Of a stretch of 64,000 nt of DNA, positions 49,686 through 58,395 are shown piece by piece. How positions within the stretch are numbered: position 1 is the stretch's first letter; each line of letters opens with the position of its first letter. The DNA comes from DASSKP01 sp035695045. Its GTDB lineage: Bacteria; Actinomycetota; Actinomycetes; JAFAQI01. The stretch covers positions 1 through 64,000 of the forward strand of contig DASSEX010000008.1 in NCBI GenBank assembly GCA_035695045.1. Direction: 5' to 3'. The notes below the pieces were generated by a model. That model saw only the letters and a program-made list of their open reading frames with translations. It was not told where the DNA came from and searched no databases. The translations under genes were made by a program, and so were the position numbers.

Positions 49686-51701
49686 ATGGTCGACGACGCC
49701 CGCTCAGCGGACGCCGCGGCTCCGCCGTCGGCCGAGCAGGTCCGCAGCTTTCTCGACGGCCGATGGGCCTGGGTTCGCGACGAGGTGCGCGAGACGCTGC
49801 GCCGGCCGCTGTTCGCCCCTGTCTACGACCTGCCCGCCGACCAGCACCGCGACCGGGTGTTCGAGCAGGCGCGTGAGCTGTCGACCACCCCGGGCCCGCG
49901 GCTGCTCTTCCCCAAGGAGGTCGGCGGCGACGGCGAGGTCGGTGCCGCCGTCACGGCGTTCGAGACCCAGGCCTTCGGCGACCTGTCGCTGCTGGTGAAG
50001 ACCGGCGTGCAGTGGGGGCTGTTCGGCGGCGCAATCCTTCATCTCGGCACGGAGAAGCACCACGATCGCTATCTCCGCGACGTCATGAGCCTCGAGCTCC
50101 CCGGCTGCTTCGCCATGACAGAGACCGGACACGGCTCCGACGTGCAGTCGATCCGCACGACCGCGACGTACGACGCCGAGCGGCGCGAGTTCGTCGTGCA
50201 CACGCCTGACGAGGAAGCGGTAAAGGACTACATCGGCAACGCGGCGCGGCACGGGCGGATGGCAGCCGTCTTCGCCCAGCTGATCACCCGCGGCGAGTGC
50301 CACGGCGTCCACGCGCTGCTTGTCCCGATCCGCGACGCGGATGGCAACCCCTGCCCCGGTGTCTCGATCGAGGACTGCGGACACAAAGCCGGCCTCAACG
50401 GCGTCGACAACGGCCGGCTCGCGTTCGCCGAGGTCCGCGTGCCGCGCGACGCGCTGCTCGACCGTTACGGAAGCGTCGCCGAGGACGGCACCTACTCCAG
50501 CCCGATCGAGAGCCAGACGCGGCGCTTCTTCACGATGCTCGGCACGCTGGTGCAGGGCCGGGTCAGCGTGTCCGGCGCTGCGATGAGCGCCTCGAAGGTC
50601 GCGACGTCGATCGCGATCCGCTACGGCCTCGTGCGGCGGCAGTTCAAGGCGCCGGGCAGCGACCGCGAGGTGCGCATTCTCGACTTCCTGCAGCACCAGC
50701 GACGCCTGCTGCCGGCCCTTGCCACGACCTACGCCCTGCACTTCGCGCAGGAAGACCTCGTCGCACAGCTGCACAACGTCTTCAACGGCGACAACGCCGA
50801 CGCGCCCACCGGCGACGAGGAGTCCGCGCTCGCGCGGCGCAAGCTCGAGACGCTCGCGGCCGGCCTCAAGGCCGTGACGACGTGGCACGCGACCCAGACC
50901 ATCCAGACCTGCCGCGAAGCCTGCGGCGGCGCCGGCTACCTCTCGGTCAACCGGCTCCCCCAGCTCAAGGCCGACACCGACGTCTTCACGACGTTCGAGG
51001 GCGACAACACCGTTCTGCATCAACTCGTCGCGAAGACGCTGCTCACCAACTACCAGGCGGAGTTCGGCGAGCTCGACACGTTGGGCATGGCGCGCTTCTT
51101 CGCCGACCAGGTCGTGGAGACGGTCATCGAGCGCACAGCCGCTCGCGCGATCGTGCAGCGCCTCGTCGACGCCGTACCCGGCCGTGACGACGACATCAGT
51201 CTGTTCGACCGAGGCTGGCAGCTGTCGCTGTTCGAGTTCCGCGAGAAGCATGCGCTCGACGGTGTCGCGCGCCGGCTGCGCAAGGGCATGACGTCCGGCG
51301 ACGACCCGTTCGACGCCTTCAACTCGGTGCAGGACCACGTGCTGCTCGCTGCGCGCGCTCACATCGACCGGGTGGTCCTCGACACCTTCGTGGCCGCGAT
51401 CGACCGCTGCCCGGACGCATCCGTCGCCGCCCTGCTCAACCGCGTCTGCGACCTGCACGTCCTCTCGACCCTCGAGCGCGACCGTGCATGGTTCCTCGAG
51501 CACGGCCGGCTCACCCCCGCCCGGTCGAAAGCGATCATCACGGCGGTCAACGAACTGTGCGTCGAGCTGCGGCCGCATGCCGAGCTGCTCGTCGACGCCT
51601 TCGGCATCCCCGACGAGGTCCTCGCGGCGCCGATCGCGCTCGGCGACGAGGCGCGGCGGCAACGCGCGAAGGGGCAGCCGACGGAGCCCGAGCCCTTCTG
51701 A
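49686..51701 (+). CDS. Acyl-CoA oxidase
   Basis: A 671-residue flavoenzyme that oxidises acyl-CoA to enoyl-CoA, passing electrons to oxygen. Flavin/substrate features include GCFAMTETGHGSDVQSIRTT, KDYIGNAARHGRMAAVFAQL, EDCGHKAGLNGVDNGRLAFA, QACGGAGYL-type CREACGGAGYLSVNRLPQLK and the catalytic Glu in DVFTTFEGDNTVLHQ. Length fits the peroxisomal-type oxidases found in actinobacteria rather than the 380-residue dehydrogenases. It starts five bases after the small SAP-type gene. Confidence 0.95.
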   Translation: MVDDARSADAAAPPSAEQVRSFLDGRWAWVRDEVRETLRRPLFAPVYDLPADQHRDRVFEQARELSTTPGPRLLFPKEVGGDGEVGAAVTAFETQAFGDLSLLVKTGVQWGLFGGAILHLGTEKHHDRYLRDVMSLELPGCFAMTETGHGSDVQSIRTTATYDAERREFVVHTPDEEAVKDYIGNAARHGRMAAVFAQLITRGECHGVHALLVPIRDADGNPCPGVSIEDCGHKAGLNGVDNGRLAFAEVRVPRDALLDRYGSVAEDGTYSSPIESQTRRFFTMLGTLVQGRVSVSGAAMSASKVATSIAIRYGLVRRQFKAPGSDREVRILDFLQHQRRLLPALATTYALHFAQEDLVAQLHNVFNGDNADAPTGDEESALARRKLETLAAGLKAVTTWHATQTIQTCREACGGAGYLSVNRLPQLKADTDVFTTFEGDNTVLHQLVAKTLLTNYQAEFGELDTLGMARFFADQVVETVIERTAARAIVQRLVDAVPGRDDDISLFDRGWQLSLFEFREKHALDGVARRLRKGMTSGDDPFDAFNSVQDHVLLAARAHIDRVVLDTFVAAIDRCPDASVAALLNRVCDLHVLSTLERDRAWFLEHGRLTPARSKAIITAVNELCVELRPHAELLVDAFGIPDEVLAAPIALGDEARRQRAKGQPTEPEPF

Positions 51702-51779
51702 CGGCGCCTCAGGTCAAAACCGGACGAAAGGACTAGGCGGAACAACTAAACCCTGCCCGTAGCGCGCGCCGACAATTCA

Positions 51780-52577
51780 GTGGTCATGATGCGGACCAAA
51801 CTCACTTTCAGCGCGCTCGCGGCAGCGGGCGCCACCATGATCGCGGCCGGTGTGCTCGGCACCGGAACGGCCGCGACCGCGTCGACGAGCACGTCGACCT
51901 ACCAGCTGACTTATGGCTTCGACGCCTACACCGGGCTCACCAAGGTGGCCCGCTGGGCGCCTTGCCTGGTCCTGAACGGCGTGAAGACGACCCACGTCAT
52001 CAACTACAAGGTGCGCACGGCCGGTGTCGCCAGCCGCGTGACCCTGGTGAAGAACGCGATGTCACGCGTCGCCAGCGCGACCGGCCTGCACTTCCACTAC
52101 GCCGGCACGACGAGCTACATCCCGCAAGGGAAGTCGAACGGGACGTCGATGCTGCTCGACGCGGCACGGCAGCGGAAGGCGACCCACGCGCAGCTCGTCA
52201 TCGCCTGGGCGTGGGCCGGCACCGGCACCGGCCGTTCCAACCTGCTGTCCGGCACCGAGGCCGGCGTCGGCTCGATCAGCTGGGCCTCGAGCTCCACGTC
52301 GCAGCTGCGGATCGGTGACGCTGCAGTCGTGATGCGCCGCGGCGTGCACCTGCTGTCCGGCTTCGTCGCCGGCGGCTCGACGGGCACCCTCCTCCTGCAC
52401 GAGCTCGGACACGCGATGGGGCTGCAGCACGTCAGCTACCAGCGCGAGGTCATGTACCCGATCGTCTCTGCGCTGAGCCCCGGCGGATACACGACCGGTG
52501 ACAAGCAGGGTCTCTACCGGGTCGGCGCGGCGATGGGCTGCTTCCGCACGCCGAACCTGCCGCCGGTCAGCCCCTGA
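51780..52577 (+). CDS. Secreted metzincin-type zinc protease
   Basis: A 265-residue exported protein. The signal peptide is AALAAAGATMIAAGVLG-like (FSALAAAGATMIAAGVLGTG). The zinc motif is LLLHELGHAMGLQHV (HExxHxxGxxH), followed by the Met-turn REVMYPIVSAL. Other parts: THVINYKVRTAG, ASATGLHFHYAG. This fits matrixin-like metzincins. No propeptide cysteine switch is recognised. The start codon is uncertain (GTG 51780, ATG 51786 or 51789) and no ribosome binding site is seen. Confidence 0.87.
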   Translation: MVMMRTKLTFSALAAAGATMIAAGVLGTGTAATASTSTSTYQLTYGFDAYTGLTKVARWAPCLVLNGVKTTHVINYKVRTAGVASRVTLVKNAMSRVASATGLHFHYAGTTSYIPQGKSNGTSMLLDAARQRKATHAQLVIAWAWAGTGTGRSNLLSGTEAGVGSISWASSSTSQLRIGDAAVVMRRGVHLLSGFVAGGSTGTLLLHELGHAMGLQHVSYQREVMYPIVSALSPGGYTTGDKQGLYRVGAAMGCFRTPNLPPVSP

Positions 52578-52587
52578 CCCGGCACGG

Positions 52588-53145
52588 TCAGTAGCGCCAG
52601 ATGACGGCGGCGCTGCTGTCCGGCACGAAGAGCAGCCGGCCGTGCGGCGTGCGCACGTCGAAGCTCAGTGGCGCACTGATGACGTCGCCCGGCGCGATCT
52701 CGGTCGTGTCGAGCTGAGCCGGCGCACCTGAGTAGGGGCCGTTGCCGTCGTACGACGTCACTCGACCCTGGCCAGGCACGGCGAGCACGAAGTTGGCGGG
52801 GCCGATCTGCACCGGCTTGCTCCCGGTGTTGACGATCGTCAGCCGGAAGGTGACGTAGTAGCCGTGGCTTGGCGGGTAGCCGTAGCTCGACGACAGGCTG
52901 GTCCGCGACACGGTCGGCGCGGAGGCCTTCAGCCGCAGGGTCACACCGCGCTGTGCCGCGAAAGGCACGGCACGCCCGGCGGCGACGACGCGGCTGTTCT
53001 TCACGATCGTGCGGGCCGGGGCCGGCGTCGGTGCGACCGTGGGTTGGCCGGACGGCTCGGCCCGAGGTGCGGAGGGAGCCGTCGCGCATCCCGCGCTCAT
53101 GGCTGCGGCCAGGGTCGCTGCTGCCGTCAGCCGTCCGAGGTGCAC
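52588..53145 (-). CDS. Lipoprotein with DUF4352-like beta domain
   Basis: A 185-residue lipoprotein. The lipobox is AAAMSAGC, with Cys about residue 20. A Pro/Ala linker leads to a beta-sandwich like those of DUF4352 (YYVTFRLTIVNTGSKPVQIG, NFVLAVPGQGRV, TTEIAPGDVISAPLSFDV). Such domains sit on the outer face of the membrane with unknown function. GTG 53145 is chosen; the upstream frame is antisense and not coding. It converges with the metzincin gene, leaving ten bases. Confidence 0.83.
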   Translation of the reverse strand: MHLGRLTAAATLAAAMSAGCATAPSAPRAEPSGQPTVAPTPAPARTIVKNSRVVAAGRAVPFAAQRGVTLRLKASAPTVSRTSLSSSYGYPPSHGYYVTFRLTIVNTGSKPVQIGPANFVLAVPGQGRVTSYDGNGPYSGAPAQLDTTEIAPGDVISAPLSFDVRTPHGRLLFVPDSSAAVIWRY

Positions 53146-53162
53146 CGACCGATGATGCCCGA

Positions 53163-54197
53163 TCAGAGGGTCAGGTCCACGGTCACCACGTCGGTGCCCG
53201 CGTTCGCAGCCAGAAGTGTCTCCGGCGCGACAGACGTCATCCAGTCGAGCTCGTCGAGGTCCGGGTCCTCCAGCACGCGCTGCAGCACGTGGGCCTCGAG
53301 CAGTCGCCCGGGCGCGTAGCGCTTCCACGCCATCACGAACCGGCCCTCGATCAGCCGATAGGTGCGCCCGTCCCTGACACCGAGCACGTAGGCGGCGGGC
53401 TCACCGTCGAGACACAGCGCACTGAGCTCCAGGTGGCACAAGCGCGCAAGGTCGGCCAGCCGCGCCGTCCAGCGACGCAGCCCGCTCTCATCGTCGAGGA
53501 CGCTGGCGCGCCCGCCGGCGTGGTCGCGTTCCCGGGAGACGGCGGCGACCCGGGGCAACAGCGCGATGATCTCCTCGGCGTCATACGTCGTGCTGAACTC
53601 TGCGACGACTCCATCCGTCGTCAGCCGGTTGTGGCTCTTGCGCAACGTGCGCCGCATCCCGTGCGACAGGTAGTCGGCCACGTCGGAGGTCTCGGTCCGC
53701 ACGGAAGGAATGACCTCGACCGTCGTGCTGACGGCTGCGTCGGGAAGCGAGAGCAACAGGCTCTGCAGGGTCGGATCGCCGCAGGCCACCGGCCCGACGC
53801 GCAGACGGATGGGGCCGTCCGTCGCCACCAGCACCTCCGCGACTGCTTCGCCGAGAGCCTGCGCGGCGTCGTCGTCGATGGCGAGGAACGACGCGCGATG
53901 GCCGTCGCCCCCAGAGGCCAGGCGCACGTGCCGCAGACCGGACTCGTCGACGTGATGGAGGATCACCGCGGCGCCGCGCAACGCAGTGCCCGAACCGGTG
54001 AGCAGGCACGCGGTCGCCTGGACCCCGTCCTGCTGGATGGACGCGCGCACCCACGCCCATCGCGCCGTCACCGATGCACGGCAACGCCGCGCGAGCTCAT
54101 CGATGGCGCCGTCGAATGCCTCGATGCTGTCGCGACCGTGCAGGACCAGCACATCGTCGGCCCCGTTCTGGACCGGACTGATGTCGGGAAGGCTCAC
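53163..54197 (-). CDS. GNAT-fold (BioF2-like) acetyltransferase
   Basis: A 344-residue protein with the Acetyltransf_6/BioF2-like pattern: LSHGMRRTLRKSHNRLTTDG (K-S-x-R-R type), a following helical region (LRRWTARLADLARLCHLELS), and strands AYVLGVRDGRTYRLIEGRFV with APGRLLEAHVLQRVL. Such proteins often take part in polysaccharide or peptide modification. GTG 54197 overlaps the stop of the GGDEF-EAL gene by four bases, so the two are coupled. Confidence 0.82.
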   Translation of the reverse strand: MSLPDISPVQNGADDVLVLHGRDSIEAFDGAIDELARRCRASVTARWAWVRASIQQDGVQATACLLTGSGTALRGAAVILHHVDESGLRHVRLASGGDGHRASFLAIDDDAAQALGEAVAEVLVATDGPIRLRVGPVACGDPTLQSLLLSLPDAAVSTTVEVIPSVRTETSDVADYLSHGMRRTLRKSHNRLTTDGVVAEFSTTYDAEEIIALLPRVAAVSRERDHAGGRASVLDDESGLRRWTARLADLARLCHLELSALCLDGEPAAYVLGVRDGRTYRLIEGRFVMAWKRYAPGRLLEAHVLQRVLEDPDLDELDWMTSVAPETLLAANAGTDVVTVDLTL

Positions 54198-56467
54198 AGG
54201 CTCCGCCCGGATACCGTCTCGTGTTCTTCGAGCCACACGTCCAGCTCGTCCGGCGGCAACGGCCGGGCGAAGAAGAAGCCCTGCGCGCGGTCACACCCGG
54301 AGACGGTCAGCTCGTCCGCGGTCGTGGAGTCCTCGACGCCCTCGGCCACCAGCCGCAGGCCCAGCGAGTGCGCAAGGCTGATCGTCGCGCGGACGATCGC
54401 TGCTGCGCGCTCGTCGGTCGCCATCTGCTGCAGGAAAGAGCGGTCCAGCTTGAGCTCGTCGATGGGCAGCTCGCGCAGATAGGCGAGCGAGGAGTAGCCG
54501 GTGCCGAAGTCGTCGACCGCGACGCCCACGCCGAGGGTGCGGATGCGGTCGAGCAGCTCTCGCCCTCGCTCGCGGTCGTTCATGATCACGTCTTCGGTGA
54601 TCTCAAGCTCGAGGAGGTCCGGAGTGAGGCCGCGTTCGGCGAGCATGTCGCTGATGCGGTCCGGCAGATCTGCGTCGACGAGTGACGACGGCGACAGGTT
54701 CACCGCGACCGGGATGTGTCGTCCCCTCCCGCGCCACACGGCCACTTGGTCCAGCGACTGCTCGAGAACGGCGATGGTCAGCTCGTGCATCATGCCGGCA
54801 TCCTCGACCAGCGGCAGGAAGGCCGCCGGCGGCAACAGGCCCCTGGTCGGGTGGTTCCAGCGCACCAGGGCTTCGACGCCCACGACGGTGCGGGTCTGCA
54901 CGTCCAGCTTCGGCTGGTAGTGCACCGCGAGACCGCGACGGGCGACGACCTCGCGCAGCTCCTCGATCGTGCGCAGCCGCTCGAGCCCGTCGAGGGCGTC
55001 GGCCGTCTCGGCGTAGACGCTGAAGCCGGCGCGCGTGCTCTTGGCCGCGTACATCGCGACGTCGGCACTGCGAAGCAGGTCGGACATGTCCACGCCGTGC
55101 TGCGGCGCGAGCGCGATCCCGATGCTCGCGGTGGATCGGACGGCGACCTCGTCGAGGACGATCGACTCCAGCAGCGCGTCGCGGATGTCGAGCGCGACGC
55201 GCTCGGCGACGGTCTGCTCGCAGTCCGACAGCAGGACGGCGAACTCGTCGCCGCCGAGCCGGACGAGAAGCGCGCCTGGCGGCGTAGCGCCGGACAGGCG
55301 GTTGGCGACCTCGCGCAGCAGCTGGTCACCGGCCTGGTGACCGAGGCTGTCGTTGACCTCCTTGAACCGGTCGAGGTCCAGCAACAACAGGGCCGCTTCG
55401 GTGCGGCCGTGATGCGCGTCGGAGAGCAGGCGCTTGGACTGCACGTACAGGGCGCGCCGGTTGGCGAGGCCGGTGAGGTCGTCGGTCAGCGCCAGCTGCC
55501 GGCTGTCAGCGAGCGCCGTCGCCTCCCGGAAGGTGACGACAAGGCGGCCGAGCGCTCCGATCACGGTGCCCGCGGCGAGCGCCGTCGCCACCGGATGCAT
55601 GTGGCCGCGGACCAGCAGGGCCAGCGCTGCGAGCGCGGACGCCATCGGGATGGCCATGACCGCCCAGCCCGACAACCGAAGACCGGCCGGCCTGTCGACC
55701 CAGCCCGGTGCGAACGCCATCACCGTCGTCGCGAGGACCCACATGCCGTCGTTGAGCCCACCGGAGACATAGGTGTTGTGCGCCGTCGACACGAGGTAGA
55801 TGCCGTCGGCGACGGCGAAGCAGATGAGCCCGGCGGCGAAGAGCCAGATGCCCGTCGGAGCACGCCAGTGGTAGAGCGACAGCGTGGCGACGACGACGAG
55901 AAGCAGCAGGATGTCGAGAAGCGGGTACGCCGTCGTGGTGACGACGGCGGCGATCGTGCCGCTGCTGGTGGCGAGCACCGGCGTCAGGATCGCCGCGGCG
56001 GCAACTGTCGCAGCCGCCAGTCCGCCGACGATGCCGTCGAGCCAGAGGCTGATCGAGAACTTCTCGGTGTGCTGTCGCAACATGAGCACGAGCGCGATGA
56101 ACGCCAGCGGGTAGAAGCTCAGCCACAGAGCATCCGCCACGGACGGGAACGGTTCGGGGTCGAGCGGCCGGATGAGAACGGTCCAGTAGACGTTGCCGCC
56201 GCCGTAGAGCGCCAGGCCCAACGCCAGGATGTACCAGCTGGGGCGCATGGACGTCGAGCGCCTCCCGCGCAGGAAGCACAGGACCGGAGCGATGCCGTAG
56301 GCGATGTTGTTGAGCAGCCCGTCGAGGAAGAGGTTGTAGCCCGGGTGTGGCCGGACCCCCGGGATCGTCGACACGACGAAGGCCGCGACGACCGCAACCG
56401 CGACGACGTGGAACGCCTTGTCGCTTCGCGGCATCTTGCTGCTACTGGCATCGCTGACGACGGCCAC
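54194..56467 (-). CDS. Membrane GGDEF-EAL cyclic-di-GMP protein
   Basis: A 757-residue protein. An N-terminal membrane domain of about nine helices (MASE-like) spans residues 15-310. The GGDEF domain (about 325-485) has an intact RLGGDEFAVLL and LLDLDRFKEVNDSLGHQ. The EAL domain (about 500-750) keeps the catalytic motifs GVEALVRWNHP, LEITE, VDDFGTGYSS, LKLDRSFL and AEGVE, so both synthesis and breakdown of c-di-GMP are possible. No other c-di-GMP gene is in the window. A GNAT-like gene follows in overlap. Confidence 0.95.
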   Translation of the reverse strand: MAVVSDASSSKMPRSDKAFHVVAVAVVAAFVVSTIPGVRPHPGYNLFLDGLLNNIAYGIAPVLCFLRGRRSTSMRPSWYILALGLALYGGGNVYWTVLIRPLDPEPFPSVADALWLSFYPLAFIALVLMLRQHTEKFSISLWLDGIVGGLAAATVAAAAILTPVLATSSGTIAAVVTTTAYPLLDILLLLVVVATLSLYHWRAPTGIWLFAAGLICFAVADGIYLVSTAHNTYVSGGLNDGMWVLATTVMAFAPGWVDRPAGLRLSGWAVMAIPMASALAALALLVRGHMHPVATALAAGTVIGALGRLVVTFREATALADSRQLALTDDLTGLANRRALYVQSKRLLSDAHHGRTEAALLLLDLDRFKEVNDSLGHQAGDQLLREVANRLSGATPPGALLVRLGGDEFAVLLSDCEQTVAERVALDIRDALLESIVLDEVAVRSTASIGIALAPQHGVDMSDLLRSADVAMYAAKSTRAGFSVYAETADALDGLERLRTIEELREVVARRGLAVHYQPKLDVQTRTVVGVEALVRWNHPTRGLLPPAAFLPLVEDAGMMHELTIAVLEQSLDQVAVWRGRGRHIPVAVNLSPSSLVDADLPDRISDMLAERGLTPDLLELEITEDVIMNDRERGRELLDRIRTLGVGVAVDDFGTGYSSLAYLRELPIDELKLDRSFLQQMATDERAAAIVRATISLAHSLGLRLVAEGVEDSTTADELTVSGCDRAQGFFFARPLPPDELDVWLEEHETVSGRSL

Positions 56468-56626
56468 GGCTCACCACCCCCTCGCTGGTTCCGAGCAAGA
56501 GTCGGCAACGCCTGTTTCGTGCTGTACGTCGCGGGGCGAGAACACTCCCGACGGACCAGCGCACCTGGTTCTTCGGCCTGACCGGGTGCAGGGCGGCGTA
56601 GTCCAACCGGGTCATATCGTCGCCGG

Positions 56627-57364
56627 GTGGATCTGGCGGGAGGGACGGCATACCTGGGCATCGACCTCGCCTGGGGAAGCCGCGCGAGGACGGGACTCGC
56701 GGTCGCGAGGTCGGACGGCCGCCTGCTGGCGTCGTGCTCGGCGCGCAGCGACGACGAGATCCTCGAGTTCGTCAGACGGAACGCGCCCGGTGACGCCGTT
56801 GCGGCGATCGACGCGCCACTGGTCGTACGCAATCCGAGCGGCCGGCGCGACTGCGAGGCGCAGGTGCAGCGGGCGTTCGGACGCTACGGCGCGGGTCCCT
56901 ACCCGGCCAATCTCGCCAACCCCGCGTTCGCGGCCGGTCCGCGCGGGGCCCGGCTGTGTGCCACGCTCGGCTTCGATCTGCGCATCGACTCGCCATCAGG
57001 CCGTCGGGCAATCGAGGTCTATCCGCATCCCGCGATGGTCGTGCTGCTCGACCTCGATCGGGTGATCCCCTACAAGAACAAGAAGGGGCGCACCGTCGAG
57101 TCGCTGCGAGACGCCTTTCTTCGCCTTCTCGACCTCATGGAGACAGGCCTACCGGAGCTGAGGCTGCCCTCGTCGGCGAGGTGGGCCGAACTGCGTTCGA
57201 TCGCCGCCGGCGCGACGCGCAAGGTCGACCTGGACCGGATCGAGGACGAGGTCGACGCGATCTTCTGCGCGCACCTCGCGCATCGGTGGCATCGCGACGG
57301 CCCGGCCGGGAACGACGTCTTCGGTGACGACGAAGGCGGCGCGATTGTCGTACCTCGGTCTTAG
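56627..57364 (+). CDS. DUF429 family protein
   Basis: A 245-residue protein of the DUF429 family, with an RNase-H-like fold suggested for the family: YLGIDLAWGSRARTGLAV at the start, AIDAPLVVRNPSGRRDCEAQ, GRRAIEVYPHPAMVVLLDL and DEVDAIFCAHLAHRWHRDG. Conserved Asp, Glu and His positions are present. The function is unknown. The start is GTG 56627. It is divergent from the GGDEF-EAL gene. Confidence 0.9.
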   Translation: MDLAGGTAYLGIDLAWGSRARTGLAVARSDGRLLASCSARSDDEILEFVRRNAPGDAVAAIDAPLVVRNPSGRRDCEAQVQRAFGRYGAGPYPANLANPAFAAGPRGARLCATLGFDLRIDSPSGRRAIEVYPHPAMVVLLDLDRVIPYKNKKGRTVESLRDAFLRLLDLMETGLPELRLPSSARWAELRSIAAGATRKVDLDRIEDEVDAIFCAHLAHRWHRDGPAGNDVFGDDEGGAIVVPRS

Positions 57365-57373
57365 TCTTCGGAC

Positions 57374-57934
57374 ATGACGACGTTCTCCGACCGGCCCAAC
57401 TCCGCGCTCCTCGTCATCGACGTTCAGAACCACGTCGTGGAAGCCGCCGTCGAGCGCGACAGCGTGGTCGCCAACATCAACACTCTCGTCGGCAAGGCGC
57501 GAGACGCAGGCGCACCGGTCATCTGGGTGCAGCACAACGACGAAGGCCTGCCTCGCGACAGCGACGGCTGGCAGATCGTGCCGGAGCTCGAGCGCGATGA
57601 TTCCGAGCCCTTGGTCGAGAAGCACTACGGCGACTCGTTCGAGGACACCGATCTGGAGAGCGTGCTCGCCGAGCGCGGCGTCAGCCGGCTTGTCGTCGTC
57701 GGAGCGCAGACCGACATGTGCATCCGTTCGACGCTGCATGGAGCGTTGGTCCGTGGTTATGACGCGATGTTGGTCAGCGACGCGCACACCACGAAGGACC
57801 TCACGTCATGGGGAGCGCCGCCGCCGGAGCAGGTGATCGCCCACACCAACCTCTACTGGTCGGAGCAGAAGGCTCCAGGTCGCAGTGGCGGCACCGTGAC
57901 CACAGCTGAGGTCGACTTCCGCGACGGCAGGTGA
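57374..57934 (+). CDS. Isochorismatase-family cysteine hydrolase
   Basis: A 186-residue hydrolase. The catalytic triad of the family is present: Asp16 (ALLVIDVQNHV), Lys83 (LVEKHYGDSF) and Cys116 (QTDMCIRST). Members hydrolyse amides such as nicotinamide or N-carbamoyl compounds. The gene starts nine bases after DUF429, and stops three bases before the convergent rhodanese gene. Confidence 0.93.
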   Translation: MTTFSDRPNSALLVIDVQNHVVEAAVERDSVVANINTLVGKARDAGAPVIWVQHNDEGLPRDSDGWQIVPELERDDSEPLVEKHYGDSFEDTDLESVLAERGVSRLVVVGAQTDMCIRSTLHGALVRGYDAMLVSDAHTTKDLTSWGAPPPEQVIAHTNLYWSEQKAPGRSGGTVTTAEVDFRDGR

Positions 57935-57937
57935 GCG

Positions 57938-58249
57938 TCAGCCGCGCGCGACGGGCAGACCGGCGCCCTCCCACGCGTCCATCCCGCCGGCAACGTTGAC
58001 TGCGTCGTAGCCCGCTCCGGCGAGAGCTTCGGCGACGACAGCCGACCTCGCACCTACGTGGCAGATGCACGCGATCGTGCCGCGGCCCGGCAGCCGGTGC
58101 GTCGACGTCGAGAGCTCCCCCATCGGAATGTGCAGGGCATTGTCTGCTCGCACTGCGATCCATTCGTGCTGCTCTCGCACGTCGAGAAGGACGCCGCTCC
58201 CCTCTTCGACCAGGCGCGCTGCCTCCAGGACCGAGATCGTCTTCGCCAC
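57938..58249 (-). CDS. Single-domain rhodanese
   Basis: A 103-residue sulfurtransferase. Family parts are GVLLDVREQHEWIAVRADNA and the active loop CHVGARS with the catalytic Cys, followed by VNVAGGMDAWEGAGLPV. GTG 58249 follows GGACAGG. The domain is intact, with a typical length for stand-alone rhodaneses. The frame upstream to 58453 is not coding. Confidence 0.92.
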   Translation of the reverse strand: MAKTISVLEAARLVEEGSGVLLDVREQHEWIAVRADNALHIPMGELSTSTHRLPGRGTIACICHVGARSAVVAEALAGAGYDAVNVAGGMDAWEGAGLPVARG

Positions 58250-58395
58250 CTGTCCAGTGTCTCTCAACCGAACGGTCGATATTGATCGACACGGGTGCCG
58301 ATTTCGCACCGATGGCGCTGCATCAGGCGTTCCCCGACCTACGGTCAGTCCGCGCCCGAGCGAGGCGCACGTGTCGATGACGACGGGGCGGATGA

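Noticed and set aside
49704..51662. A 652-codon leftward open frame
   Set aside because: It is antisense to the acyl-CoA oxidase gene and has no motif or ribosome binding site.
54716..56581. A 621-codon rightward open frame
   Set aside because: It is antisense to the GGDEF-EAL gene; composition is Arg/Gln/His-biased like other shadow frames.
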